Origin: an uncultured Bacteroidia bacterium
GTDB taxonomy: Bacteria > Bacteroidota > Bacteroidia > Bacteroidales > UBA932
Direction: 5' to 3'
Assembly (NCBI GenBank): GCA_902789395.1
Contig: CADANY010000001.1
Span: 1 to 64,000 of the forward strand
Length of the DNA stretch: 64,000 bases
Of this stretch, positions 15,810 to 24,237 are shown piece after piece. Both the position numbers and the translations under genes were made by a program. Position 1 is the stretch's first letter. Every line of letters begins with the position of its first letter. The notes beneath the pieces were generated by a model. The model was not told the origin of the DNA and made no database searches. It was given only the letters and a program-made list of their open reading frames with translations.

Positions 15810-16748
15810 TTAATACAGGCTTCCGGAATTCACCACCGGCTGGGCGGGTTCATCGCCGCACAGGACAACCAGCAGGTTGCTGACCATGGCCGCCTTGCGC
15901 TCCTCGTTGAGGTCGACGACACCCTCGTCTCTCAGTTTATCGAGCGCCATCTTTACCATGCTGACAGCACCGTCGACAATCTTTTCCCGGGCAGCGATGA
16001 TGGCATCAGCCTGCTGGCGGCGGAGCATCACAGCAGCGATTTCCGGCGCATAAGCCAGGTAATTGATCCGGGCTTCCGTCACATGCATGCCGGCCATGGA
16101 CAGACGGTCATTGAGCGTACGGACCAGCTCCTCGTTGATCTGTTCCGCATTGCTGCGAAGAGTCAGCGCATCAGGCGTGTCGGGATTGTCATAGGCATAG
16201 CAGCCTGCGATCTGACGGAGCGCCGCATCGCTCTGGACGCGGACGAAGTTTTCGAACGCCAGGGAGAGCAGGCGGGCGGAACCGGAACGGGATCCCGGAG
16301 ACACCGAAGCCAGCGACTGACTGTCAATCTCAAAGAGAGCTTTGTAGGTATCTTCAAGTTTCCACACCAGGACCATGCCGATCATGACCGGATTGCCGGC
16401 CTTGTCGTTGACCTTGATCGGGTCGGGATTCAGGTTGCGGGCACGGAGACTGACCGCTTTTTTACTCATCAAAGGATTCAGCCAATAGAATCCGGTATCA
16501 CAGAAGGTACCGCAGTATTTACCGAAGAAAACAAGTACCTTCGCTTCATTCGGTTCCTGCTTGACGAATCCGTTCATACTGAGTCCGAAAAGGGCCAGAA
16601 GGATAACTCCGGGAATAGCATAATAGGCATTCTGGTCGGAAAGGACGAAGCAGTAGACCATGCCGGCAAAAAGGGCAAGGATGAAGAGCAGGGCAAGAAA
16701 CCCATTCAGTACGAAGCCTTTGTAGGCGAATTCTTTGTTGGTATCCAT
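15810..16748 (-). CDS. SPFH / band 7 domain membrane protein
   Basis: A 312-residue protein with two N-terminal membrane segments (about 10-32 and 35-55: [22 protein letters not shown] then [19 protein letters not shown]), followed by a stomatin/prohibitin-type SPFH domain ([21 protein letters not shown] at the start) and a helical tail with [20 protein letters not shown], the usual end of band-7 proteins. Such proteins form oligomeric scaffolds in the membrane. First gene of an operon with RHH protein and NUDIX-HD-AlkD fusion. Confidence 0.88.
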   Translation of the reverse strand: MDTNKEFAYKGFVLNGFLALLFILALFAGMVYCFVLSDQNAYYAIPGVILLALFGLSMNGFVKQEPNEAKVLVFFGKYCGTFCDTGFYWLNPLMSKKAVSLRARNLNPDPIKVNDKAGNPVMIGMVLVWKLEDTYKALFEIDSQSLASVSPGSRSGSARLLSLAFENFVRVQSDAALRQIAGCYAYDNPDTPDALTLRSNAEQINEELVRTLNDRLSMAGMHVTEARINYLAYAPEIAAVMLRRQQADAIIAAREKIVDGAVSMVKMALDKLRDEGVVDLNEERKAAMVSNLLVVLCGDEPAQPVVNSGSLY

Positions 16749-16779
16749 AGGACAAAAAATTAAAATAGTATCATTTTGA

Positions 16780-16815
16780 TATCACAAAGGTAGTGATAAA
16801 AACTTAATATCCAAA
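16780..16815 (-). promoter_or_regulatory. SPFH operon promoter with overlapping inverted repeat (candidate RHH operator)
   Basis: On the minus strand TTTG (16812-16815), a 19-base spacer and TACCTTTG (16785-16792) form a textbook Bacteroidetes promoter. The -7 box lies inside tatcac-N7-gtgata (16780-16785 and 16793-16798), a symmetric site of the size bound by ribbon-helix-helix dimers, one of which is the second gene of this operon. Confidence 0.6.
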
Positions 16816-16843
16816 TTTTTTTCTTATAAATTGAGATCTTTCG

Positions 16844-16851
16844 TATTTTTG
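16844..16851 (+). promoter_or_regulatory. Bacteroidetes -7 box of the EamA-SDR-glycerate kinase-GntP run
   Basis: TATTTTTG, 41 bases before the ATG at 16893; no clear -33 TTTG at 19-21 bases upstream. Confidence 0.4.
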
Positions 16852-16892
16852 TATTCGGCAATCGACAAGATAATGGTAAGAATCTATATCGC

Positions 16893-17831
16893 ATGGGCAG
16901 GCACCGGTTCCTCTATCATCTGACCGCTTTGACCGTCTCGGCGGTCTGGGGTGTTACGTTCGTATCCACTAAGGTTCTGATCGGGGCAGGGATGGATCCG
17001 ATGGCCATATTCGGCATACGTTTCTTTCTCGCCTATGTCGGCATTTGGATTATCTCCCTTTTCTCTCCCGGAAGGAAATCTCTCTGGGGCCGCTCTCTCA
17101 AAGATGAATTACTCTTTGTCTTTCTTGGAATTACCGGCGGGTCCCTCTATTTTTATATGGAGAATACCGCCCTCGTCTATACCCAGGCAAGCAACGTCTC
17201 CTTCCTGGTCTGTTCAGCCCCCCTGTTCACGGCGATTTTTACCCTTATATGGCGGAGATTCGGTAAAGGGCGTTTTGTCGAAGGGCTGGAAAAGGTAGAA
17301 GCCGGATGGCCCCTCGTTATCGGGACCCTTCTTGCCTTGTCCGGAATGGCGCTGCTGGTTTTCAACGGTTCGCGGATCCATTTTTCCGTCAAAGGAGACT
17401 TTCTGGCGATCGGTGCAGCTCTGTGCTGGGCGCTGTACAGTCTATTTATGGGGCAGATGACCCATGAATACGGAGCACTCTACACGACAAGGAAGGTCTT
17501 CTTCTACGGGCTTGTCACAATCCTGCCACTTATCGGAAACCTCGGAGAGTCATTCTCCCCCGCTATCCTTTCCCGTCCGGAGGTAATTTTCAATCTCCTG
17601 TTCCTGGGTATCGTCGCATCCCTGATCGGATTCATCGCATGGAACTTCGCCATGGACAAACTGGGGAACGTTACCTCAACCAACTATGTCTATCTCAATC
17701 CGGTATTTACCCTGATATTCGCTTCGGCCTTCCTGGGAGAGACCATGACGGCGGGAGGCGCGATCGGGAGTCTCGCGATTCTTGCGGGCGTTATTCTGGC
17801 CGGGAAAAGCAATATAGATAACCATGGATAA
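16893..17831 (+). CDS. EamA/DMT family transporter
   Basis: A 312-residue inner-membrane protein with ten predicted helices in two EamA repeats. Repeat one: LTALTVSAVWGVTFVSTKVLI ... NVSFLVCSAPLFTAIFTLIW; repeat two: GDFLAIGAALCWALYSLFMGQM ... TSTNYVYLNPVFTLIFASAFLGE. Export or uptake of a small metabolite; substrate unknown. The stop overlaps the SDR start by 8 bases (ATGGATAA), so it heads a translationally coupled run that continues with SDR, glycerate kinase and GntP permease. It is only distantly similar to the EamA protein at 9105. Confidence 0.87.
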   Translation: MGRHRFLYHLTALTVSAVWGVTFVSTKVLIGAGMDPMAIFGIRFFLAYVGIWIISLFSPGRKSLWGRSLKDELLFVFLGITGGSLYFYMENTALVYTQASNVSFLVCSAPLFTAIFTLIWRRFGKGRFVEGLEKVEAGWPLVIGTLLALSGMALLVFNGSRIHFSVKGDFLAIGAALCWALYSLFMGQMTHEYGALYTTRKVFFYGLVTILPLIGNLGESFSPAILSRPEVIFNLLFLGIVASLIGFIAWNFAMDKLGNVTSTNYVYLNPVFTLIFASAFLGETMTAGGAIGSLAILAGVILAGKSNIDNHG

Positions 17832-18645
17832 TAAAGTCATTCTTATCACCGGCGCCAGTAGCGGCATCGGTTTCGACTGCGCCCGAACCCTTGCACGGAA
17901 AGGGTACCGGGTCTATGCAGCCGCCCGCCGGACAGAGCGGATGGACCCGCTCCGCGAAGACGGGGCGATTCCGATCCGGATGGACGTAACGGACGAAACC
18001 TCCCTCGAAGAAGGCGTCCGGAGTGTGCTGGAAGCGGAGGGCCGAATCGATGTTCTGATCAATAACGCAGGCTTCGGATATTTCGGGACCATTGAGAACG
18101 TACCCCTCGAAGAGGCCAGGAGACAGCTGGAAGTCAACGTTTTCGGCCTGGCCGAACTCTGCCGCCTTGTCATTCCTCAGATGCGGAAACAAGGGAGCGG
18201 CCGGATTATCAACACCGGATCCGTTGCCGGGAAAGCGGTCCTATACTTCGGAGGCTGGTATCATGTCTCCAAATTCGCCGTCGAAGCGCTTTCGGATTCC
18301 CTCAGGATGGAACTGAAGCCCTTTGGAATAGACGTTATCCTGATCGAACCGGGCGGGATCAAAACGGACTGGGGTATCATCGCTGCAGATCATCTGGAGG
18401 AATCCTCCGTCGGCACACCCTACGGAAGAAGCGCCAGGAAAGAAGCCGCCAGGCTCAGATGGGCTTACCAATCCCCTTACCTGTCAAAACCGGCCGTCGT
18501 AACCCGGGCCGTTTTAAAGGCTGTCGAACGGCGCCGGCCGAAGCCCCGCTACCGTATCGGACTTGGATCCGGTTCCATTGTCTTTTTCCATCACATTCTT
18601 CCGGACCGCTGGTGGGACGCCCTGATGCGCCTGGCCGCCAAATAA
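17824..18645 (+). CDS. Short-chain dehydrogenase/reductase
   Basis: A 273-residue classical SDR. Residues 8-15 TGASSGIG form the nucleotide-binding glycine motif, NNAGFG at about 79-84 the structural motif, Ser in INTGSVAG (about 132) and YHVSK (about 146-150) the catalytic Ser-Tyr-Lys. AARRTERMD after strand 2 points to NADP(H). An extended C-terminal part with RPKPRYRIG is typical of SDRs acting on hydrophobic or steroid-like compounds, but the substrate is unknown. Overlaps EamA by 8 bases; glycerate kinase starts 14 bases after its stop. Confidence 0.88.
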   Translation: MDNKVILITGASSGIGFDCARTLARKGYRVYAAARRTERMDPLREDGAIPIRMDVTDETSLEEGVRSVLEAEGRIDVLINNAGFGYFGTIENVPLEEARRQLEVNVFGLAELCRLVIPQMRKQGSGRIINTGSVAGKAVLYFGGWYHVSKFAVEALSDSLRMELKPFGIDVILIEPGGIKTDWGIIAADHLEESSVGTPYGRSARKEAARLRWAYQSPYLSKPAVVTRAVLKAVERRRPKPRYRIGLGSGSIVFFHHILPDRWWDALMRLAAK

Positions 18646-18659
18646 TATCCTTAATCATT

Positions 18660-19805
18660 ATGGCATCACTGAATAAAGTCATTGTGGCATCCGATTCCTT
18701 CAAGGGGTCCCTTGCCTCCTGGGAAGTCGCGGAGGCCGTATCGGAGGCCGTCCGGGAACTGTTCCCGAAGTGTTCCGTCGTGGAGCTGAGCGTCGCGGAT
18801 GGAGGGGAAGGTACAACCGAAGCCCTTTGCAGGGCATTCAGCGGCCAGATGCAAACGGTGTGCGTCAAAGGACCGCTCGGCGACCCCGTAGAAGCGCAGT
18901 ACTGCCTGGCCGATTATAAGGGCAACCGGATGGCGGTCATCGAGATGTCGCAAGCAAGCGGCCTCTACCTCATTCCGTCCGAAAAGAGGAATCCTTGGTA
19001 TACTTCGACATACGGCACCGGTGAAATCATAGCCGATGCCCTGGATAAGGGTTGCCGGTCCTTTCTTATCGGAATCGGAGGCAGCGCAACGAACGATGCC
19101 GGGACCGGAGTCCTGTCAGCACTCGGATGGCGCTTCCTCGGGCGCGACGGGAAAGAACTTCCTCCTATCGGAGGTTCCCTTTCAGACATTGTATCGATTG
19201 ATGAGATAAACGTACGGAAAGAGTTGAAAGAATGCACGTTCCAGGTTGCTTGTGATGTCGATACGCCCTTTTGCGGTTCGGACGGAGCCGCGCCTGTTTT
19301 CGCCCCGCAGAAGGGAGCGGATTCCGGAATGGTCAACCGCCTGGACAAAGGGATGCAAGCTTTTGCCGACCTGATAAAAAGCCATACCGGCAAGGACATC
19401 GCGCGCATGAGCGGGGCAGGAGCCGCCGGCGGTCTCGGAGGCGGTCTTCACGCTTTTCTGGGCGCTACCCTCCTGCGAGGTGCTGAAATGGTACTCAGCG
19501 CCATCGGTTTCGACGAGAAAGCAAAGGGAGCCGATCTGGTCGTAACCGGAGAAGGTAGGATAGACTACCAGACAGACCGGGGAAAGACTCCCTGCTGCGT
19601 CCTGCAGCATGCAACGGCTCTCGGGATTCCGACCATCGCCATCGCCGGGAGCGCGGCAACCGGAGAAGAGGCATGCCGGCTTCCCTATCAAGCCATTCTT
19701 CCCGTCACACCCCCGACGATGCCGCTTGAGGTCGCCATGCGGCGGGACGTCGCTTTCCGGAATATCTATCTAACTGTTAAACAATACCTGCAGAATTATG
19801 ATTAA
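18660..19805 (+). CDS. glxK: Glycerate kinase, type 1 (glycerate 2-kinase)
   Basis: A 381-residue enzyme phosphorylating D-glycerate to phosphoglycerate with ATP. Family landmarks: IVASDSFKGSLAS at 8-20, SVADGGEGTTEAL at about 44-56, GTGEIIADAL, LIGIGGSATNDAGTGVLSALG at about 138-158, CDVDTPFCG, GAGAAGGLGGGL and DLVVTGEGRIDYQT near 300. Length is usual for the GlxK group. The ATG at 18660 directly precedes the conserved start; upstream in-frame codons lie within the SDR gene. It overlaps the following permease gene by 8 bases, which suggests glycerate uptake and use as one unit. Confidence 0.93.
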   Translation: MASLNKVIVASDSFKGSLASWEVAEAVSEAVRELFPKCSVVELSVADGGEGTTEALCRAFSGQMQTVCVKGPLGDPVEAQYCLADYKGNRMAVIEMSQASGLYLIPSEKRNPWYTSTYGTGEIIADALDKGCRSFLIGIGGSATNDAGTGVLSALGWRFLGRDGKELPPIGGSLSDIVSIDEINVRKELKECTFQVACDVDTPFCGSDGAAPVFAPQKGADSGMVNRLDKGMQAFADLIKSHTGKDIARMSGAGAAGGLGGGLHAFLGATLLRGAEMVLSAIGFDEKAKGADLVVTGEGRIDYQTDRGKTPCCVLQHATALGIPTIAIAGSAATGEEACRLPYQAILPVTPPTMPLEVAMRRDVAFRNIYLTVKQYLQNYD

Positions 19806-21057
19806 CAGCGCATTGGCCGCGTTGATCGGCCTTTTTCTCGCCATTTTTCTGATTATTAAAAAGGTCCATCCCGTCTATGGTCTCATGCTCGGAGCCGTAG
19901 TCGGAGGGCTGCTAGGGGGGCTGAATCTGACCGAAACCCTGGCTGCCATCACCTCCGGCGTCAAAGACATCGTGCCGGCTGTCCTCCGGATTCTCGCCGC
20001 AGGCGTCCTGACCGGTGCGCTCATCAAGACAGGAGCCGCCGCATCCCTCTCCGGACATATCGTCAAAGGCCTCGGAAAGAAGAACACCTATCTGGCCATC
20101 GCTCTCTCTACGCTGATCCTGAGCTGTGTCGGCGTGTTTGTCGATATCGCGGTGATAACCGTTGCGCCGATCGCCCTGATGCTCGTATCGAAAAACAATG
20201 TTTCCCTGCCACGGATTTTCGTCGCCATGACCGGCGGAGCCAAATGCGGGAATATCATGTCCCCGAATCCGAATACCATCGCCGCTTCCGACAATCTGGG
20301 AGCCGGTCTGTCCCAGGTCATGGGCGCCGGCGTCGTTCCCGGACTGATTGGTCTTGCCGTCCTGGTTTTCGTCATCCTTCCCCTGATTCCCGATAAGAAA
20401 TCCGGATCGATACTTCATTCTGAACCTGACAGGGAAGAAGAAAAGGTTCCCTCCCTGGCAGCCAGTTTGTCCGGTCCTGTCTTTGCGATTATCCTGCTGG
20501 CCCTGAGGCCGGTTGCCGGGATCGTAATCGATCCGTTCATAGCCCTGCCGGCCGGTGGGATCGTGACCCTTCTGGCGACCCGCAACTGGAAAAACGCCCG
20601 GGAAAGCGTCGGGTACGGCCTGGAGAAAATGTCGGGAGTTGCGGTTCTTCTAATCGGGACGGGGGCGATTGCCGGCATTATCAAGAATTCCAGCATCAAC
20701 GATATCCTCGCATCCTTGTTGTCTTCGGGAGGCGACGGGGTCAACGGACTCCTGTTATATCCCCTCGCCGGCATCCTGATGGCGGCCGCCACGGCTTCTA
20801 CAACGGCCGGCGCCACCATCGCCTCCTCTTCTTTTGCCGGTGTACTGGGAGCCTCGGGTGTTACGGCGGTGGAAGCCGCCTCGATGGTCAATGCCGGTGC
20901 GACCGTCATCGACCACCTTCCTCATGGTTCCTTCTTCCATGCGACAGGAGGCGCGGCAGGTCTGTCTTTCCGCGAGAGGCTCGCTCTCGTACCTTACGAA
21001 GCCCTGACGGGTTTGGTCCTGACGCTCGGAACAATCGCCTGGTCCGCTGTTTTCTAA
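19798..21057 (+). CDS. GntP-family permease (likely glycerate or gluconate : H+ symporter)
   Basis: A 419-residue inner-membrane transporter with about twelve helices. Recognised by VHPVYGLMLGAVVGGLLGG, LTETLAAITSGVKDIVPAVLRILAAGVLTGAL, CVGVFVDIAVITVAPIALML, AKCGNIMSPNPNTIAASDNLG and VNAGATVIDHLPHGSFFHATGG, all characteristic of the GntP group. Because its start overlaps the stop of glycerate kinase (ATGATTAA), glycerate is the most likely substrate; gluconate or another sugar acid remains possible. Confidence 0.88.
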   Translation: MINSALAALIGLFLAIFLIIKKVHPVYGLMLGAVVGGLLGGLNLTETLAAITSGVKDIVPAVLRILAAGVLTGALIKTGAAASLSGHIVKGLGKKNTYLAIALSTLILSCVGVFVDIAVITVAPIALMLVSKNNVSLPRIFVAMTGGAKCGNIMSPNPNTIAASDNLGAGLSQVMGAGVVPGLIGLAVLVFVILPLIPDKKSGSILHSEPDREEEKVPSLAASLSGPVFAIILLALRPVAGIVIDPFIALPAGGIVTLLATRNWKNARESVGYGLEKMSGVAVLLIGTGAIAGIIKNSSINDILASLLSSGGDGVNGLLLYPLAGILMAAATASTTAGATIASSSFAGVLGASGVTAVEAASMVNAGATVIDHLPHGSFFHATGGAAGLSFRERLALVPYEALTGLVLTLGTIAWSAVF

Positions 21058-21070
21058 GTCAAATAATTCT

Positions 21071-21078
21071 TATCTTTG
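21071..21078 (+). promoter_or_regulatory. Bacteroidetes -7 box immediately before the FNT gene
   Basis: TATCTTTG ends only six bases before the ATG at 21085. Transcription would begin at or next to the start codon, so the mRNA may be leaderless; an ATG at 21091 is the alternative start. Confidence 0.5.
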
Positions 21079-21084
21079 TATCCT

Positions 21085-21687
21085 ATGGAAATGTGGAAAA
21101 CCTTCAGATCCGCCATCGTAGCGGGCATCTGTATCGGGATCGCCGGGTTCGGGAACCTGGCGGTCGGCGGCGTCGTCGGCGCCGTCATCTTTGCCTTCGG
21201 CCTTTCGGCTGTCGTCTGTTATAAGGTCCGGCTTTATACCGGAACCGCAGGTTTTATCAAAGGCGCTTCGGAACTCGGGAGCCTGGGACTGATCCTTCTC
21301 GGGAACATCTTCGGATGCCTCCTCGTCGGTCTGCTGACCCACGCTTCTCCCATGCCCATCAACGAAGCGGCCCAGAAGATTCTGGAAGGCCGTCTCGGCG
21401 CCGGACCATGGAGATGCGGGCTGCTTGCCATCGGTTGCGGATTCATCATGACGACGGCCGTCAAGTTCGCCCGTCAGGGTCAGTGGCTTCCCCTCCTATT
21501 CGGTGTGCCCCTGTTCATCATCTGCGGTTTTCCCCACAGCATCGCGGATGCCTTCTACTATTTAGCAGTACCAGGAGCATTCCTGGCGGCCAACGCCGGC
21601 AAGGTGCTCCTGGTATATATCATGATTGTACTCGGCAATTTTGTCGGGTGCAATCTGACCCGTTTTATTCTTTGGGAGAAAGACTGA
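21085..21687 (+). CDS. Formate/nitrite transporter (FNT) family channel
   Basis: A 200-residue membrane protein with six predicted helices. GICIGIAGFGNLAVGGVVGAVIFAFGLSAVVCYKVRLYTG at the N-terminus and GNIFGCLLVGLL, CGFPHSIADAFYY and IVLGNFVGCNLTRFI are typical of the pentameric FNT channels for formate, nitrite or related small anions. It is shorter than the 260-280 residues of FocA. It has its own promoter after the GntP gene, though read-through is likely. Substrate not deducible. Confidence 0.82.
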   Translation: MEMWKTFRSAIVAGICIGIAGFGNLAVGGVVGAVIFAFGLSAVVCYKVRLYTGTAGFIKGASELGSLGLILLGNIFGCLLVGLLTHASPMPINEAAQKILEGRLGAGPWRCGLLAIGCGFIMTTAVKFARQGQWLPLLFGVPLFIICGFPHSIADAFYYLAVPGAFLAANAGKVLLVYIMIVLGNFVGCNLTRFILWEKD

Positions 21688-21694
21688 TCCGCTG

Positions 21695-22384
21695 TCAGTC
21701 AATCGCATAGGTTATCGTTGCAACCCCTCTGATCTTCATGACGGAGGGGTTGTCTTCTTTGCTGTTGATAGAGAACTGCCCCTGGTCCGCGGTGATGATC
21801 TTTCCGAGTCGGCTGCCGTAATTGGAAACGAACTGGGTCGCTGTCGTCTTGGCGTTTCCGATCGCCTCCTCGATCATCTCCTGCTTGAGATCCTGGAATC
21901 CCGTATAATCATACTTGATATAGTTGTAACTGCCGAGAGCGATTCCCTTCGAAAGCAGCTCACCCTGCTTCATGACGATGTCCTTGACCAGATCGACATT
22001 CGAGGAGGTTATGCTGATCGTCGTGGTAAGTTTATAGTTGAAAGGGATGTACTCGTTGGAGTAACGGTTGGAGACACGGTCATCCACTTCCGGAGGCAGA
22101 ATCGTTATCTCTTTCTCGTTCAGTCCATTTCCTTTAAGGAACTCGACGACGGTGGCGTTGGTCTTCTGGATTTCTTTATAAAGGGAAGGAAGATCATTGC
22201 CGGTAACGTACGTCGCAAGGGTCCATGTAATCAGATTCGCAGGGACCTCCCGCTCAGAGAGTCCCTTGACGGTAACCTGACGGTCCTTGTCGATATAACG
22301 GACAATTCCGCTTTTGAGAATAAAGCCGAATAAGATGAGGCTCAGTCCGAGAATGACGGACGCAAGAATCTTGTTGTTTTTCAT
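21695..22384 (-). CDS. SIMPL domain protein (DUF541)
   Basis: A 229-residue protein with an N-terminal membrane anchor (ASVILGLSLILFGFILKSG, about 9-27) and a SIMPL domain: RQVTVKGLSEREVPANLITW, EITILPPEVDDRVSNRY, FNYKLTTTISI and DLKQEMIEEAIGNAKTTATQF are the usual landmarks. Located in the periplasm, facing outward from the inner membrane. The family has been linked to oxidative stress and to outer-membrane protein quality, but its activity is unknown. Converges on the FNT gene with 7 bases between stops; divergent from parA. Confidence 0.85.
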   Translation of the reverse strand: MKNNKILASVILGLSLILFGFILKSGIVRYIDKDRQVTVKGLSEREVPANLITWTLATYVTGNDLPSLYKEIQKTNATVVEFLKGNGLNEKEITILPPEVDDRVSNRYSNEYIPFNYKLTTTISITSSNVDLVKDIVMKQGELLSKGIALGSYNYIKYDYTGFQDLKQEMIEEAIGNAKTTATQFVSNYGSRLGKIITADQGQFSINSKEDNPSVMKIRGVATITYAID

Positions 22385-22450
22385 GACGATATTTTCTTAG
22401 TTATCCTCCAGACCCGCAAATACCGTACCGGGGGCGCCTGCGGCACGAAT

Positions 22451-22482
22451 ATTGACGGTTTCCGTTTTTTTTCTTAATTTTG
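22451..22482 (+). promoter_or_regulatory. Promoter of the parA operon
   Basis: ATTG (22451-22454), 20-base spacer, TAATTTTG (22475-22482, full TAnnTTTG match), 28 bases before the parA ATG at 22511. Confidence 0.55.
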
Positions 22483-22510
22483 TAGATTGACAAGAAAAGA
22501 CACGATAGAT

Positions 22511-23302
22511 ATGGGAAAAGTCATAGCCATTGCGAACCAGAAAGGAGGCGTCGGAAAGACAACGACCGCCATCAATCTGGCTGCGTCCCTTGCCGTTCTG
22601 GAGAAAAAAGTCCTGATCATCGACGCTGATCCACAAGCCAATACGACTTCCGGACTGAATTTTTCCCCGACGAGCGATGAGAAAAGGACCCTTTACGAGG
22701 TCATGATCGGCGTCCTTCAGGACGAGCGATCACGGTCAATCGGGATCCGGGACGCCCTGATCCAGACGGAGCTGAAAAATCTCCATATGGTCCCGTCCCA
22801 TATCAACCTCGTAGGAGCCGAGATTGAGCTTCTGGATGCTCCCGAGCGCGAATCCGTTCTCAGAAAGGCCATTGCGCCGGTTCGCAGGGAGTATGACTAT
22901 ATCATTATCGACTGTTCTCCCTCCCTGGGACTGATTACAGTCAATTCCCTGACCGCCGCCGATTCTGTCATCATCCCGGTCCAGCCCGAATTCTTCGCCC
23001 TGGAAGGTCTCGGAAAGCTCCTGCAGACGATCCGCCTGGTACAGGGCGGACTGAACCCCAAACTCACGATTGAAGGATTCGTCATCACGATGTTCGACGG
23101 CCGCACGAAGGTTCATTCCCAGGTAGCCACGGAGCTCCGTGAGCATTTCAAGGACATGGTCTTCAATACGATCATCCAGCGCAGCATCCGCCTCAGTGAG
23201 GCTCCCTCGCACGGCAAACCGATCGTCTTGTACGATGTGATGAACAACGGAACCTCCAATTATCTCAACCTCGCCCAAGAGGTAATCGACAAAAACGAAT
23301 AG
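22511..23302 (+). CDS. parA: Chromosome partitioning ATPase ParA (Soj)
   Basis: A 263-residue deviant Walker-type ATPase that positions ParB-bound origins. The start MGKVIAIANQKGGVGKTTTAINLA holds the deviant Walker A motif with its signature lysine; LIIDADPQANTTSGL is the A' motif and IIIDCSPSLGLITVNSL the Walker B region. Length and sequence are those of chromosomal Soj/ParA proteins. ATG 22511 is chosen since the conserved sequence begins there. parB follows after 2 bases. Confidence 0.95.
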   Translation: MGKVIAIANQKGGVGKTTTAINLAASLAVLEKKVLIIDADPQANTTSGLNFSPTSDEKRTLYEVMIGVLQDERSRSIGIRDALIQTELKNLHMVPSHINLVGAEIELLDAPERESVLRKAIAPVRREYDYIIIDCSPSLGLITVNSLTAADSVIIPVQPEFFALEGLGKLLQTIRLVQGGLNPKLTIEGFVITMFDGRTKVHSQVATELREHFKDMVFNTIIQRSIRLSEAPSHGKPIVLYDVMNNGTSNYLNLAQEVIDKNE

Positions 23303-23304
23303 AC

Positions 23305-24237
23305 ATGGCAAAGATCCAGCATGGACTCGGAAGGGGCCTGAGCGCCCTCCTGGGTGAAAGCACCGATATCGACAACTTGAGAAAACCGGTCGGCTATATC
23401 AATAAAGAAACCGTCACGGCCGACCATGCTCCGGACAGTTCCCCGGACGTTCTGCGGATTCCCGCCGGACTGATTGACCCGAACCCCTTCCAGCCCCGGA
23501 TGACCTTCGACCGGGAGGAACTAGCGGAGCTTGCGGACTCGATCCGTACCTTCGGACTGATCCAGCCGATCACCGTCCGAAAAACCGGAGAGGGCCACTA
23601 TCAGATCATCAGCGGCGAACGCCGGTTCAGGGCGGCCCGGATGACCGGGATGGACCTCATTCCCGCCTATGTACGGGATACGGACGACCAGGGGATGCTC
23701 GAGATGGCCATCGTCGAGAATATCCAGCGATCGGACCTCGATCCGATTGAAATTTCCATGAGCTACCAGCGCCTGATGGAGGAATGCAGCCTCACCCAGG
23801 AGCAACTGGCCTCCCGCGTCGGAAAGAAAAGGGCGTCCGTCGCCAATTACCTGCGGCTTCTGAAACTGCCGGCAAAGGTCCAGCACGACATCAAGGTCGG
23901 ACTGGTCAGCGTCGGACATGCGAAGGTGCTCCTCGGCGTCGATGAACCAGCCCTGCAGGAGGCGCTCTGCGATGCGATCATAAAGAACGGACTATCCGTC
24001 CGTCAGCTCGAAGAACGGGTCAGGGCCCTCTACGCCGAGCCCAAACGGAAGAGAGAGCAGCAGCTCCCGGATTTCTATTACCGGATCCTGGAGAATGTCG
24101 GGAAATACTTCGGCGACAATATCTCACTCAAGCGGGGCGAGAACGGGAAGGGTTCCCTGACGATCCGTTTCAACTCCGACGAAGAAATGCAGCGTTTCCT
24201 CAAAGCATTCGAAGACAAGACGGAACAGGATGCGTAA
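23305..24237 (+). CDS. parB: Chromosome partitioning protein ParB (Spo0J), CTPase/clamp
   Basis: A 310-residue ParB. It starts AKIQHGLGRGLSALLG, the usual N-terminal ParA-stimulating peptide. The N-domain carries IDPNPFQPRMTF and the CTP-binding IISGERRFRAAR (about 101-112); the helix-turn-helix for parS is about 150-185 (LTQEQLASRVGKKRASVANYLRLL), followed by a C-terminal dimer domain. I found no clear parS-like site in this window. Its stop overlaps the DUF5683 start by 8 bases (ATGCGTAA). Confidence 0.95.
   Translation: MAKIQHGLGRGLSALLGESTDIDNLRKPVGYINKETVTADHAPDSSPDVLRIPAGLIDPNPFQPRMTFDREELAELADSIRTFGLIQPITVRKTGEGHYQIISGERRFRAARMTGMDLIPAYVRDTDDQGMLEMAIVENIQRSDLDPIEISMSYQRLMEECSLTQEQLASRVGKKRASVANYLRLLKLPAKVQHDIKVGLVSVGHAKVLLGVDEPALQEALCDAIIKNGLSVRQLEERVRALYAEPKRKREQQLPDFYYRILENVGKYFGDNISLKRGENGKGSLTIRFNSDEEMQRFLKAFEDKTEQDA

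Noticed and set aside
18459..18659. Upstream in-frame extension of glycerate kinase
   Set aside because: It lies within the SDR gene and encodes an Arg/Pro-rich stretch typical of a wrong frame; the conserved start is at 18660.
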